Shown here piece after piece: positions 31,810-38,092 of a DNA stretch of 38,092 bases. The first letter of the stretch is position 1. Each line of letters opens with the position of its first letter. The stretch covers positions 1 to 38,092 of the IMG/VR virus record IMGVR_UViG_3300005264_001020. The stretch is one strand, 5' to 3'. The translations under genes were made by a program, and so were the position numbers. Source of the DNA: a virus. Under the pieces are notes generated by a model. The model was not told where the DNA came from. It worked only from the letters and a program-made list of their open reading frames with translations, and ran no database searches.

Positions 31810-32898
31810 TTAGTTTTTCACTACTTCTAAAAACTCCTCTTCTGTCAAAATTTGAATAGTTCCTAGTTCTTCAGCTTTCTTTAATTTACTGCCTGCTTTT
31901 TCACCTATAATTAAAAAGTCTAAAGACTGATTGACTGTATTTATATTTATTCCACCTAATCTTTCTATCTCTTCCTTTATTTCTTTTCTTGTAAAGTGAG
32001 CTAATTTTCCTGTACACAGAAACTTTTTACTTTTAAATTCTTCTAAATAATCTTTTCTAACTCTTTTTTTTCTCTCAAAATTAATTCCTAACTCTTTTAT
32101 CTTTAAGATTTCTTCTCTTTTTTGAGGAGTATTAAAATATCTATATAATTTGAATGGAACAACTACTCCTAGTCCAACTTTATTTAAAAAATTATTTATA
32201 TCTTTTGTTTTTTCTAGAAGTTCATCCAAAGTTTTAACTTTTTTAGTAATTAATTTTGCATAATGTTCACCAATACCTTCAATTCCTAATCCGACTATAA
32301 AATCATTAATATTTTTATTCACTTTACTTTCTTCTATTTTGTTTAATATTTTATCTATACTTTTTTCAGGAAAGTATTTATTTTCTATAATTTCATCCCT
32401 ATACTTTTTTAAATTATAATAATCACTTATTTCGTTTAAATATCCAAACTTTACTAATTTTTTAATTTGAGTAATGTTGATCCCAAAATCTAACCCATCT
32501 TTTTTAGCAAAGTTTTTAAATTCTCTTGAGATCTCTTCTTTAGAAATATTTTTATATGGATTTTTTACATTTATCTTTTTTTCTAACTTTTCTTTCAATA
32601 ATAAAGCTATTTGTTTCTCTACATCTTCTTTTTCATAAAAAATAGGTTCAAAATATTCTGAATAAATATCATTTATTCTTGAATCTCTTATAAAAAGATT
32701 TAAATTAATAAATTCTAGTAAATTATCAGAAATTAAACAATCTAAATCTCCATGGAGAAACCTTATTATATGTTCACAAATTTTTTCTTCTTCTGGGCAA
32801 TTACAAACTATATCTTCTAAAATATTATTTTCCATTTTACAGTTTACTTCATATACTGTTTGATTTTCTCCATTTATTTTAAATTTTAATATTTCCAT
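31810..32898 (-). CDS. SWIM zinc finger - HhH - BRCT protein (LigA C-terminal-like)
   Basis: This 362-residue protein lacks the adenylation domain of NAD-dependent ligase but shares its C-terminal half. Near the N-terminus is a SWIM-type zinc motif (Cys32, Cys34, Cys41, His43). Residues ~195-265 carry helix-hairpin-helix motifs (INDFIVGLGIEGIGEHYAKLI). Residues ~285-360 are a BRCT domain (KKFLCTGKLAHFTRKEIKEEIERLGG...FLIIGEKAGSKLKKAEEL). Both halves bind DNA or DNA-repair partners, so a role in DNA-end sensing or repair control is plausible. It is the first gene after the repressor, 25 bp downstream, so it is probably expressed in the lysogen. Confidence 0.75.
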   Translation of the reverse strand: MEILKFKINGENQTVYEVNCKMENNILEDIVCNCPEEEKICEHIIRFLHGDLDCLISDNLLEFINLNLFIRDSRINDIYSEYFEPIFYEKEDVEKQIALLLKEKLEKKINVKNPYKNISKEEISREFKNFAKKDGLDFGINITQIKKLVKFGYLNEISDYYNLKKYRDEIIENKYFPEKSIDKILNKIEESKVNKNINDFIVGLGIEGIGEHYAKLITKKVKTLDELLEKTKDINNFLNKVGLGVVVPFKLYRYFNTPQKREEILKIKELGINFERKKRVRKDYLEEFKSKKFLCTGKLAHFTRKEIKEEIERLGGININTVNQSLDFLIIGEKAGSKLKKAEELGTIQILTEEEFLEVVKN

Positions 32899-32923
32899 TT
32901 CTCCCCCTTTTACTATTCTCCTC

Positions 32924-33619
32924 CTACCCCTTATTCAAAATCCAAACTACTTTACCGCAAATTTTGAAATCATCTTCTTCTCTAATTTCTCTATCTGGAT
33001 ATTCTTTATTATCAGAAGTTAAATAGCATTTGTTCTCAATACATTTGTATCTTTTTACTAGTGCTTCATCATCATGTAAAAATACACCTATGTCATTGTG
33101 CATTACTTCTATATCTTTTTTCATAAGAACTACAGACCCATTATTTATTGTTGTTTCCATAGAATCACCTCTAACAGTAATCCCTACACAATCTTTTCCC
33201 ATCATTAATGGCAAAGAAAGATAGTCAACTGGCTCTGGATTAGGAACTGCACCAATACCTGCTGAAACAGAATCATAAATTGGAACTTTAACATATTCCC
33301 CTTCTATAACATCAAGTTTTGAGTTCTCTTTTAAAGTAGTTTCGGAAGTTCCGAAATCATCATCATCTAAATACCCTACTATTTTATATAATTCTTTAAA
33401 ATCTATTTTTAAAGCAGAAGCTAATTTTTGTAATTGATATGGATTTATTCTTTTAGTTTTCCCATTCATTATTAAATTTAAACTTTTAACATTAATTCCA
33501 GCTTTTAATGATAATTGATTAAAGCCTAGTTGTCGTTTTTCTTTTAACTCTAATAAATATTTTGCTAATTTGTCTCTCAGTTCTTGCGGAACTTCAACGT
33601 TATTTTTCAATTTTATCAA
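32924..33619 (-). CDS. CI/LexA-type phage repressor (HTH + S24 peptidase)
   Basis: This 231-residue lysogeny repressor has an N-terminal HTH (residues 15-75, LGFNQLSLKAGINVKSLNLIMNG) and a C-terminal self-cleaving domain. The Ala120-Gly121 cleavage site lies in SVSAGIGA, the catalytic Ser153 in GDSMETT and Lys189 in ALVKRYK. All key residues are present, so induction by RecA in the SOS response is expected. The start is TTG 33619 after GGAG. It is divergent from the Cro-like gene. An operator core overlaps the -35 of its promoter (autoregulation). One 19-bp inverted repeat lies inside its linker codons. Confidence 0.9.
   Translation of the reverse strand: MIKLKNNVEVPQELRDKLAKYLLELKEKRQLGFNQLSLKAGINVKSLNLIMNGKTKRINPYQLQKLASALKIDFKELYKIVGYLDDDDFGTSETTLKENSKLDVIEGEYVKVPIYDSVSAGIGAVPNPEPVDYLSLPLMMGKDCVGITVRGDSMETTINNGSVVLMKKDIEVMHNDIGVFLHDDEALVKRYKCIENKCYLTSDNKEYPDREIREEDDFKICGKVVWILNKG
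33339..33357. repeat. 19-bp inverted repeat, site C (inside repressor gene)
   Basis: GTTTCG-GAAGTTC-CGAAAT: 5-bp perfect arms TTTCG/CGAAA plus the same 7-base spacer pattern with AGT in the centre. It encodes part of FGTSET in the linker between HTH and peptidase, a region free to vary, so it can hold a site without harming the protein. Confidence 0.75.
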
Positions 33620-33631
33620 CTCCTATTTTTA

Positions 33632-33660
33632 ATTATACTTCAAATAATTGAACAAGTTAA
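33632..33660 (-). promoter_or_regulatory. repressor promoter (leftward)
   Basis: On the minus strand TTAACT (33655-33660), 17-bp spacer, TATAAT (33632-33637). The operator copy at 33650-33663 covers the -35. Expected to drive the repressor and the accessory cassette downstream. Confidence 0.65.
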
Positions 33661-33738
33661 ATATTTAAAAAAAAAGCATTTGCTTTATTCATTAATTTAT
33701 TGTATATTTAACTTATACAATAATGAACAAGTTAAATA
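33650..33738. promoter_or_regulatory. operator set: three copies of AAGTTAAATA
   Basis: GAACAAGTTAAATA occurs as an exact 14-base direct repeat at 33650-33663 and 33725-33738. Between them the same core is inverted (33705-33714) within a long palindrome with 9-bp arms TATTGTATA/TATACAATA (33698-33722). Three operators between divergent repressor and Cro-like genes is the lambda-type switch layout. Confidence 0.7.
33680..33708 (+). promoter_or_regulatory. early rightward promoter
   Basis: TTGCTT (33680-33685), 17-bp spacer, TATATT (33703-33708), overlapping the central palindrome, so the repressor could block it. It would transcribe the Cro-like gene and the replication and partition genes. 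Confidence 0.45.
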
Positions 33739-33764
33739 GTGTATGAAAACAATAAGGAGGAATT

Positions 33765-33959
33765 ATGACTATAAAAGATAGGATAAAAATTGAATGTATA
33801 AAAAAAAATAAAACATTAACCAGCTTAGCAAATGAATTAGGAATTTCTAAATCAAACTTACATCATCATTTACTAAAAAAAAATGGAAACATTATTAGAA
33901 AAGTAGAAGAAATATTAGAATTAAAATCTGGGTTCTTTGAAGATAACACAGTAAGGTGA
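33765..33959 (+). CDS. Cro-like HTH regulator
   Basis: This 64-residue protein is a single helix-turn-helix domain (SLANELGISKSNLHHHLLKK, residues 21-40). It is divergent from the repressor with shared operators, as expected for Cro. ATG 33765 has AAGGAGG five bases upstream. It probably turns down the repressor and the early promoter during lytic growth. Its end overlaps the next gene by 4 bp. Confidence 0.75.
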   Translation: MTIKDRIKIECIKKNKTLTSLANELGISKSNLHHHLLKKNGNIIRKVEEILELKSGFFEDNTVR

Positions 33960-34318
33960 TAGATGAAATAGATGATGCTAGAAGGGTAAAAAGCTTCAAT
34001 TTGAATAAATGGAATGAAGATATGCAGAAAAGTTTTAAGAAAAAGATAAAAAAATTATATGAATTGAGTAATTTTGAGACCCTGAGGGAAGGTATCCAGG
34101 ACCTAGAAAAAGAGATAGAAGAATTTAACACTAAATTCATTGAGAAAAGAAAAGAGATAGATCTATTAGAAGTGGAATATGAAAGGTTAGATGATGATAA
34201 CAGAGACTGGCTCTTAAGTTATGCAGTGAGTTGTCGTGAGAAGCTTAGAATAGAAAACAATAAGATAGAAACTAGGTTGATAGAAGAAAATATGAAGAAA
34301 AAGAGAGGGAAAATATGA
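33956..34318 (+). CDS. coiled-coil early protein
   Basis: This 120-residue, highly charged, almost fully helical protein (NFETLREGIQDLEKEIEEFNTKFIEKRKEI) has no recognised family. It starts with GTG 33956, overlapping the Cro-like stop (GTGA). It ends in the start of the initiator-like gene (ATGA). The tight coupling suggests a helper in early replication or regulation. Confidence 0.6.
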   Translation: MIDEIDDARRVKSFNLNKWNEDMQKSFKKKIKKLYELSNFETLREGIQDLEKEIEEFNTKFIEKRKEIDLLEVEYERLDDDNRDWLLSYAVSCREKLRIENNKIETRLIEENMKKKRGKI

Positions 34319-35307
34319 AAAAAGAAAATGTGAAATATACCATTGGAGAAGTTCAGCAGCATAAACTTATAGAGTTTGGTTTAGATATAAAAGATGCTTT
34401 TATTATTTCTTATTTAAAAGATATGAAAACTTGGAAAAACATCCTTGAAAAATCTGTAAATGGGGATATTTATATGTGGGTTGATTATTCTAAATTACTA
34501 TCCTATCTTCCGGCATTAAAAATCAATACAAATGATGTGCTGTCTAGGAGACTAAAAAAATATGAAGGCCTAGGATTAATAAAAAGACACCTACATAAAA
34601 ATTTAGTTTATGGATCATATAACTTTATTTTCTTAGAAGAAAAGTTCAATACTTTATTTGAATTTAACAAAATAGAAGATACAGAAGATGAAATAGAGGA
34701 AATGAAAAGAAAGATGGGTCTTCTAGGTCAACAAACTCCGCACCCGTCTCAAAAGTCGTGTGGTTTCGACTCAAAAGTTGCCTGTACAACGACTCAAAAG
34801 TCGTCTGATAATACTCCCATAAAGATACTCCCACAAAAAAATAGTAGTAGCACAGAAGCAAATCCTACTGCTGCCCCTGAAGATATTTTTTTTAAAAACC
34901 TAAAAGACCTACTCATAAAAAATAATTTTAAAAACTATAATTCTCAGACCTTAAAAAATATTGAAAGTTATTCAAAGGGGTCTCTGGAGGAAGTAAAAAA
35001 AGTAATCGAATTTATGAAACTTAAAAATAAGACTATAAATTCTAAAATCTTAGTAGCAATTTTAAAAGATGAAGATCACAAGGTAACTGAACCAGTAGAC
35101 ATAAAAAAGGTCCCTAAGGCTGATAAAGTAGCCCATATGCTAAAAATTATTAAACAGGATGAAATTGATGACCTATGCAACCAAATAGCCAAATCATTTG
35201 GGTATGAAGAATATAATAATCTGAGTAAAAGTGATGAAAATATAGTAAACATTGAGTTGGAGAATATTTTCTGTAGGAGATATAACAAGCTTCAGAGGGG
35301 GAATTAA
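34315..35307 (+). CDS. replication initiator-like protein with iterons in its gene (lambda O-like arrangement)
   Basis: This 330-residue protein has an N-terminal winged-helix-like part (residues 15-110; DAFIISYLKDMKTWKN, then YSKLLSYLP, LSRRLKKYEGLGLIKRHLH), as in RepA/DnaD-type replisome organisers. A low-complexity linker (135-190, rich in Q, S, T, P) follows, then a helical C-terminal half. Three directly repeated sequences occur in the linker DNA (34746-34803), just as the lambda origin lies in gene O. So it likely binds its own gene and recruits host helicase. It has a 4-bp overlap with the upstream gene. Confidence 0.65.
   Translation: MKKENVKYTIGEVQQHKLIEFGLDIKDAFIISYLKDMKTWKNILEKSVNGDIYMWVDYSKLLSYLPALKINTNDVLSRRLKKYEGLGLIKRHLHKNLVYGSYNFIFLEEKFNTLFEFNKIEDTEDEIEEMKRKMGLLGQQTPHPSQKSCGFDSKVACTTTQKSSDNTPIKILPQKNSSSTEANPTAAPEDIFFKNLKDLLIKNNFKNYNSQTLKNIESYSKGSLEEVKKVIEFMKLKNKTINSKILVAILKDEDHKVTEPVDIKKVPKADKVAHMLKIIKQDEIDDLCNQIAKSFGYEEYNNLSKSDENIVNIELENIFCRRYNKLQRGN
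34746..34803 (+). repeat. three iterons, candidate replication origin
   Basis: The core CTCAAAAGT recurs at 34748-34756, 34770-34778 and 34793-34801, spaced 22 and 23 bp (two helix turns), with flanks CG[AT]-core-[CT]G. Two copies of ATACTCCCA (near 34811 and 34825) and an A-rich stretch follow. Location inside the initiator-like gene fits a lambda-type ori. Confidence 0.65.
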
Positions 35308-35510
35308 TGAGGGGGATAATGACACCAAATAATTTAATTGCAGAATTGCAAGGTCGCTTTAAAATAACAATCATAGAGCTTAGGAGTGGACTCCCAGACT
35401 ATGAAATTGAGATGTACTGTAATGCTTTAGGAATTACCGAAACTACGTTATTTTGGGCAATAAGAAATTGGAAGCCTAGAAAGGAATTAAAAAAAAGCAG
35501 GAACAATTAA
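35307..35510 (+). CDS. small HTH-like early protein
   Basis: This 67-residue protein (PDYEIEMYCNALGITETTLFWAIRNW, residues ~30-55) looks like a helix-turn-helix. Its start, ATG 35307, shares a base with the previous stop and follows AGAGGGGG. Not recognised further; a regulator of early genes is possible. Confidence 0.55.
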   Translation: MRGIMTPNNLIAELQGRFKITIIELRSGLPDYEIEMYCNALGITETTLFWAIRNWKPRKELKKSRNN

Positions 35511-35523
35511 CATCTAAAATTTA

Positions 35524-35646
35524 TCCGACCAAAGAAAAAAATAGAGGTGTGTAAATAGCTCCTGCAAGTAAATTATAGCACAAAATTAAAATTTCCGACC
35601 AAAGAAAAAATATTAGGGGTGCTAGTGATCTGCCTAGATTATAGCA
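35524..35646. repeat. two ~66-70-bp degenerate tandem repeats
   Basis: TCCGACCAAAGAAAAAA recurs exactly at 35524-35540 and 35594-35610 (70 bp apart), and ATTATAGCA at 35572-35580 and 35638-35646 (66 bp apart), with similar bases between. They lie in the 175-bp gap between early genes, upstream of the partition operon. They may be regulator binding sites or a duplicated leader RNA. Confidence 0.65.
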
Positions 35647-35685
35647 ACTAATATATAAATTGTATTTAATTTAGGAGGGATAAAG

Positions 35686-35853
35686 ATGGAATTTCAAGGA
35701 ACTATCTCAAATTGGGTAAAATTTAGCACTATCATGCTCGATAGCATAAAAGAGATTCAATTCATGGGAGAGACTTATACTGATGAAAAAAATATAAAAA
35801 AATATGCAAGAGAATCATATTTAGTGAGAGAAGCAATAAAATTCAAAATGTAG
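35686..35853 (+). CDS. 55-residue small early protein
   Basis: ATG 35686 follows AGGAGGG at good spacing. The product (MEFQGTISNWVKFSTIMLDS...) is not recognised. It ends two genes before ParA, with the next ribosome site (GGGAGG) over its stop, so it belongs to the same operon. Confidence 0.55.
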   Translation: MEFQGTISNWVKFSTIMLDSIKEIQFMGETYTDEKNIKKYARESYLVREAIKFKM

Positions 35854-35864
35854 GGAGGCAAGAA

Positions 35865-36035
35865 ATGAAAAAACAAAAATTAAGACCAAATCATCAAGAA
35901 ATAATAGCTATGAGTTTAGAAGATCTAAACTTCATATTAAAAAGTGAATATGTATTAACCAATAGACAGACCAAGCAAATCAAATCAGAGATCAAAAGAA
36001 AAAGAAGAATAACAGGGCAAAAGGTGATTGTCTAA
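35865..36035 (+). CDS. 56-residue basic small protein before ParA
   Basis: ATG 35865 follows GGAGGCAAGAA. The product is basic (ending IKSEIKRKRRITGQKVIV) and helical, and its stop shares a base with the ParA start (TAATG). Not recognised. Position suggests translation with ParA; a small DNA-binding helper or repressor of the par operon is possible. Confidence 0.55.
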   Translation: MKKQKLRPNHQEIIAMSLEDLNFILKSEYVLTNRQTKQIKSEIKRKRRITGQKVIV

Positions 36036-36751
36036 TGGCTAAAGTGATTTTATTTAAAAATAATAAAGGAGGAGTGGGAAAATCATTATTATGTTTCTGG
36101 ACTGCCCACATCCTTTCCACATTATCAAAAACAAGTGATGGTAAGAAAAACAAAGTGCTGATCCTAACATCTGATTCACAAAACAACATCATGCAGATGG
36201 CAGGGACTAAATCAGGCTACGGTGATGGACTTCAAGGTTATATTGATGGTAGAGCTTCAGACCTAATCAGATTAAGAGAGGGCTTATTCTATGTGCCTCT
36301 TACAAGCACTGGAATAAAAAGAACTTTTGAAACTAGATTCCTGGATGTGATAGAAGTTTTTAAAAGCCAATATGACTATATCCTAATAGATGGCTCACCA
36401 GTATTAAAATTAGATAATATCTTTCTAGAGGTGAGTGACAAAGTAGTAATTCCTACTTTCCTTGATAATGTAACCACTAAGGGAATGATTAACCTTATCA
36501 AAGAAGTAGGAGTAGATAAAGTGGCTCTAATTGTACCTAATAGAGTGGGAAAAAGTAAAATGGAACGAGAACACCTAAATAAATTAAAAAAGAGCCTGGA
36601 AGGGGTAGGAGTGACTATTACCGACCCAATCTTTCAAACTACAAAAATCATGCAGCTCACAGAAAAATCTAAAACAATCATGGAAACAAAGAGTAAACAA
36701 TATAATAATATAAAACAGATCTTTGCAAAAATTGTAAAGGAGGTGATGTAG
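36035..36751 (+). CDS. parA: ParA-type partition ATPase
   Basis: This 238-residue protein has the deviant Walker A KGGVGKS (residues 11-17), the ParA/MinD hallmark. A Walker B-like strand YDYILIDGSP follows near residue 110, then VVIPTFLDNVTTKGMINLIKE. ParA drives segregation of plasmids and of phage-plasmids such as P1 and N15. The next gene overlaps closely and is the probable partner. Presence of ParA in a prophage with an integrase remnant suggests extrachromosomal maintenance at least in part of its life cycle or ancestry. Confidence 0.85.
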   Translation: MAKVILFKNNKGGVGKSLLCFWTAHILSTLSKTSDGKKNKVLILTSDSQNNIMQMAGTKSGYGDGLQGYIDGRASDLIRLREGLFYVPLTSTGIKRTFETRFLDVIEVFKSQYDYILIDGSPVLKLDNIFLEVSDKVVIPTFLDNVTTKGMINLIKEVGVDKVALIVPNRVGKSKMEREHLNKLKKSLEGVGVTITDPIFQTTKIMQLTEKSKTIMETKSKQYNNIKQIFAKIVKEVM

Positions 36752-37429
36752 ATGGATGTATTTGGAGAACTCCAGGAGGCAGTAAAAAAAGAGATATATG
36801 TTTCAAATTTTGATTTCGGGAGTCGCGAAATTGAAAAAGAAGATATTGAGTTCATAAAAAATAGTGAGCAGAAATTAAGAAAAAGGTTTATGGGAATATC
36901 TGAATCGCTCTATGATATATGTATAACTCTCAATCAGGTCTCTTTAAAATTTAAAAAGTCTGGTGATTTTATGGACTGGTATGAAGCCAATGGGCTTACA
37001 AAAGATAATATCTCAGAGTTTAACAAGAGATTTATCTTGTTCCAGGAATTTGGCGATAAAAAAGACTTCATTGCATCTCTCTCTACTCAATCTGTAAAAT
37101 TTTTAACTCATAAAGATGTTACATCAGATGCTAGGGAAAAAATAATTGATGGTGGAATAAAAAAAGCTGAAACTATCAAAGAACTTTTAGCTCCTGTAAA
37201 GGATCAGATAGCAATTGAATTTAAGAAGAAAACTAAAAGTTATGTAAACTATAAAAAATTAGAGAAGATGAAAGTTAGAATTACAAAAGTAGAAGATGGG
37301 AATGAGTTAAACTCTTTAAAGGCGGATTTAGATGCCTTAGCGATCCATTTAAAAGATATGAAACAGGCTGTTAAAGATAAGGAAAAAGAGTGGGAACATA
37401 AAAATAATTTGAAGTTGGTGAAGGGGTAG
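36752..37429 (+). CDS. probable ParA partner / centromere-binding protein
   Basis: This 225-residue protein follows ParA directly (the ATG is next to the ParA stop, with AGGAGGTGATG upstream), the place of ParB. It has no canonical ParB box. It is helical, with RKRFMGISESLYDICITLNQVSLKFK (43-68), DWYEANGLTKDNISEFNKRF, and a C-terminal coiled coil. A non-canonical partition partner is the simplest reading. A 19-bp inverted repeat lies within codons 21-27 of the gene, which would allow binding to its own gene. Confidence 0.55.
   Translation: MDVFGELQEAVKKEIYVSNFDFGSREIEKEDIEFIKNSEQKLRKRFMGISESLYDICITLNQVSLKFKKSGDFMDWYEANGLTKDNISEFNKRFILFQEFGDKKDFIASLSTQSVKFLTHKDVTSDAREKIIDGGIKKAETIKELLAPVKDQIAIEFKKKTKSYVNYKKLEKMKVRITKVEDGNELNSLKADLDALAIHLKDMKQAVKDKEKEWEHKNNLKLVKG
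36813..36831. repeat. 19-bp inverted repeat, site D (inside ParA-partner gene)
   Basis: ATTTCG-GGAGTCG-CGAAAT, perfect 6-bp arms, 60 bp into the gene after parA. CG-containing words are rare in this AT-rich sequence, which makes the match notable. Proximity to parA links the site family to partition. Confidence 0.85.
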
Positions 37430-37466
37430 TTATTAAATACAGTATTGATAAAATGGAGGTAGGAGC

Positions 37467-37655
37467 ATGGCGGAGCTATTAACTGTAAAAGAGGTTGAAA
37501 AAATATGCAAAGTTAAGCAAGGGAGAGCATACAAATTGATGAAAGAAATAAATGATGAAATGAAAGAGAAGGGATTTATAGTTATAAATGGAAGGGTTAA
37601 TTCAACTTATTTATATGAAAGATTGGGATTAGGTGGTAGTAATGCCCAGTATTAA
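37467..37655 (+). CDS. excisionase-like HTH protein (DUF3173-like)
   Basis: This 62-residue protein (LLTVKEVEKICKVKQGRAYKLMKEIN, residues 4-29) is a winged HTH of the type found just before integrases in integrative elements. It follows ATG 37467 with GGAGG upstream and overlaps the start of the integrase gene. It likely directs excision or controls integrase. Confidence 0.75.
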   Translation: MAELLTVKEVEKICKVKQGRAYKLMKEINDEMKEKGFIVINGRVNSTYLYERLGLGGSNAQY

Positions 37656-38001
37656 AGATAAAAACGGGAAATGGCTATCCCGTTTTTATTTTACAAATTA
37701 TCAAGGAATAAAAATGCAGAAATTTAAAAGGGGGTTTAAAACAAAGAGAGAAGCACTGGAATTTGAAAGAGAGTTTTTAGCTAGTTCAAAATTTGAGATA
37801 ACCATGAGTTTTGGAAGTTTATGTGATTTATATTTTGATGATCTTTCCCATAGATTGAGAGAAAACACAATGATTACTAAAAAATATATTATCAAAGAGA
37901 AAATACTCCCATATTTTGGAGAAATAGAAGTTGGGAAAATAACTCCTATACTGATTAGGAAGTGGCAAAATAAATTAATGTCTAAAATAAAAAATAAATA
38001 G
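37642..38001 (+). pseudogene. tyrosine integrase, N-terminal part only
   Basis: This 119-residue frame has the arm-type DNA-binding part (KDKNGKWLSRFYF...KRGFKTKREALEFEREFL, residues 4-49). Then comes the start of the core-binding SAM-like domain (FGSLCDLYFDDLSHRLRENTM...ILPYFGEIEVGKITPILIRKWQNKL). Integrases are usually 350-400 residues; the catalytic domain with R-H-R-Y is absent. The frame stops at 38001, followed by a terminator and another gene's start. ATG 37642 has GGTGG upstream. It may be split by attachment within the gene, or decayed. Confidence 0.75.
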
Positions 38002-38013
38002 CTAACGCTTTTC

Positions 38014-38043
38014 AACCCCCTGCCCCCATCTTGGGGGTTTTTC
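38014..38043 (+). terminator. terminator after integrase fragment
   Basis: AACCCCC / GGGGGTT (loop with another CCCCC that can pair instead), followed by five T. Two alternative stems end at the same place. It closes the rightward early transcript. Confidence 0.8.
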
Positions 38044-38052
38044 TGGTATAAT
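38044..38052 (+). promoter_or_regulatory. extended -10 promoter
   Basis: TGGTATAAT, a perfect TATAAT with the TGn extension, directly after the terminator. The -35 region is occupied by the terminator's T tract. The next ATG is only seven bases downstream. Confidence 0.55.
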
Positions 38053-38058
38053 ATAATT

Positions 38059-38092
38059 ATGAATACTAATATTAAACTCAAAGATATTTTTA
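38059..38092 (+). CDS. start of next gene (partial, 11 codons)
   Basis: Translation reads MNTNIKLKDIF and runs off the window. No ribosome site precedes it, and the TATAAT ends seven bases upstream, so the mRNA would be nearly leaderless. It may be host DNA beyond the integration junction. With 11 codons this is weak. Confidence 0.35.
   Translation, partial: MNTNIKLKDIF

Noticed and set aside
34664-34861. Minus-strand frame opposite the initiator-like gene
   Set aside because: Lies over the iteron region; composition is a shadow of the coding strand.
1-38092. CRISPR arrays, tRNA and rRNA genes
   Set aside because: No regular repeat-spacer pattern and no tRNA- or rRNA-like segment was seen by eye; short tRNAs cannot be wholly excluded without a search tool.

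Overview
This window is most of a temperate tailed-phage genome (prophage or phage-plasmid) with a contractile tail, from a very AT-rich bacterium. The base composition, strong AGGAGG ribosome sites and protein style suggest a Fusobacteriota-type anaerobe (Ilyobacter/Propionigenium/Psychrilyobacter-like). That host guess is an inference; a low-GC Firmicute is not excluded. The head module is lambda-like (Nu1/GpA terminase, gpW, gpB portal, ClpP-fold protease with nested scaffold, gpD, gpE). The tail is P2-like (sheath, tube, E/E' chaperone pair, tape measure, X, D, V, U, W, J, I, H).

Layout. From 1 to 24,644 everything is on the minus strand and reads right to left: a small gene (24.4-24.6 kb), a ParB-methyltransferase fusion, a possible rolling-circle-type replication protein, a promoter near 21.81 kb, packaging and head genes (21.7-13.7 kb), then tail genes down to a fibre gene cut by the left edge. 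No lysis genes are visible, so they presumably lie further left. From 24.7 to 25.2 kb there is no large gene, but there is a near-consensus promoter, a candidate ~190-nt RNA ending in a strong terminator, and a 37-codon gene. From 25.2 to 33.6 kb (minus strand) an accessory cassette, visibly more AT-rich, lies downstream of the LexA/CI-type repressor: a BRCT/HhH/SWIM protein, a small membrane protein, DUF2806, a secreted small protein, a DUF4062 (TIR-like) protein, and a ParB-like / AAA-TOPRIM / D12-methyltransferase operon that looks like a defence system.

At 33.62-33.76 kb is the genetic switch, with divergent promoters and three copies of an operator core. Rightward early genes (33.77-38.0 kb) include a Cro-like regulator, an initiator-like gene with three iterons inside its coding sequence (as in lambda O), ParA with a partner protein, an excisionase-like protein and a truncated integrase. 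After the integrase stop come a terminator, an extended -10 promoter and the start of another gene, which may mark the host junction.

The main non-gene signal is a 19-bp inverted repeat, ATTTCG-NNAGTNN-CGAAAT, present five times (3954, 13656, 13676, 33339, 36813): between tail genes, as a tandem pair, inside the repressor gene and inside the ParA-partner gene. With ParA present, I read these as candidate dispersed centromere (parS-like) sites, as in phage-plasmid N15. Phage-wide operators are the alternative.
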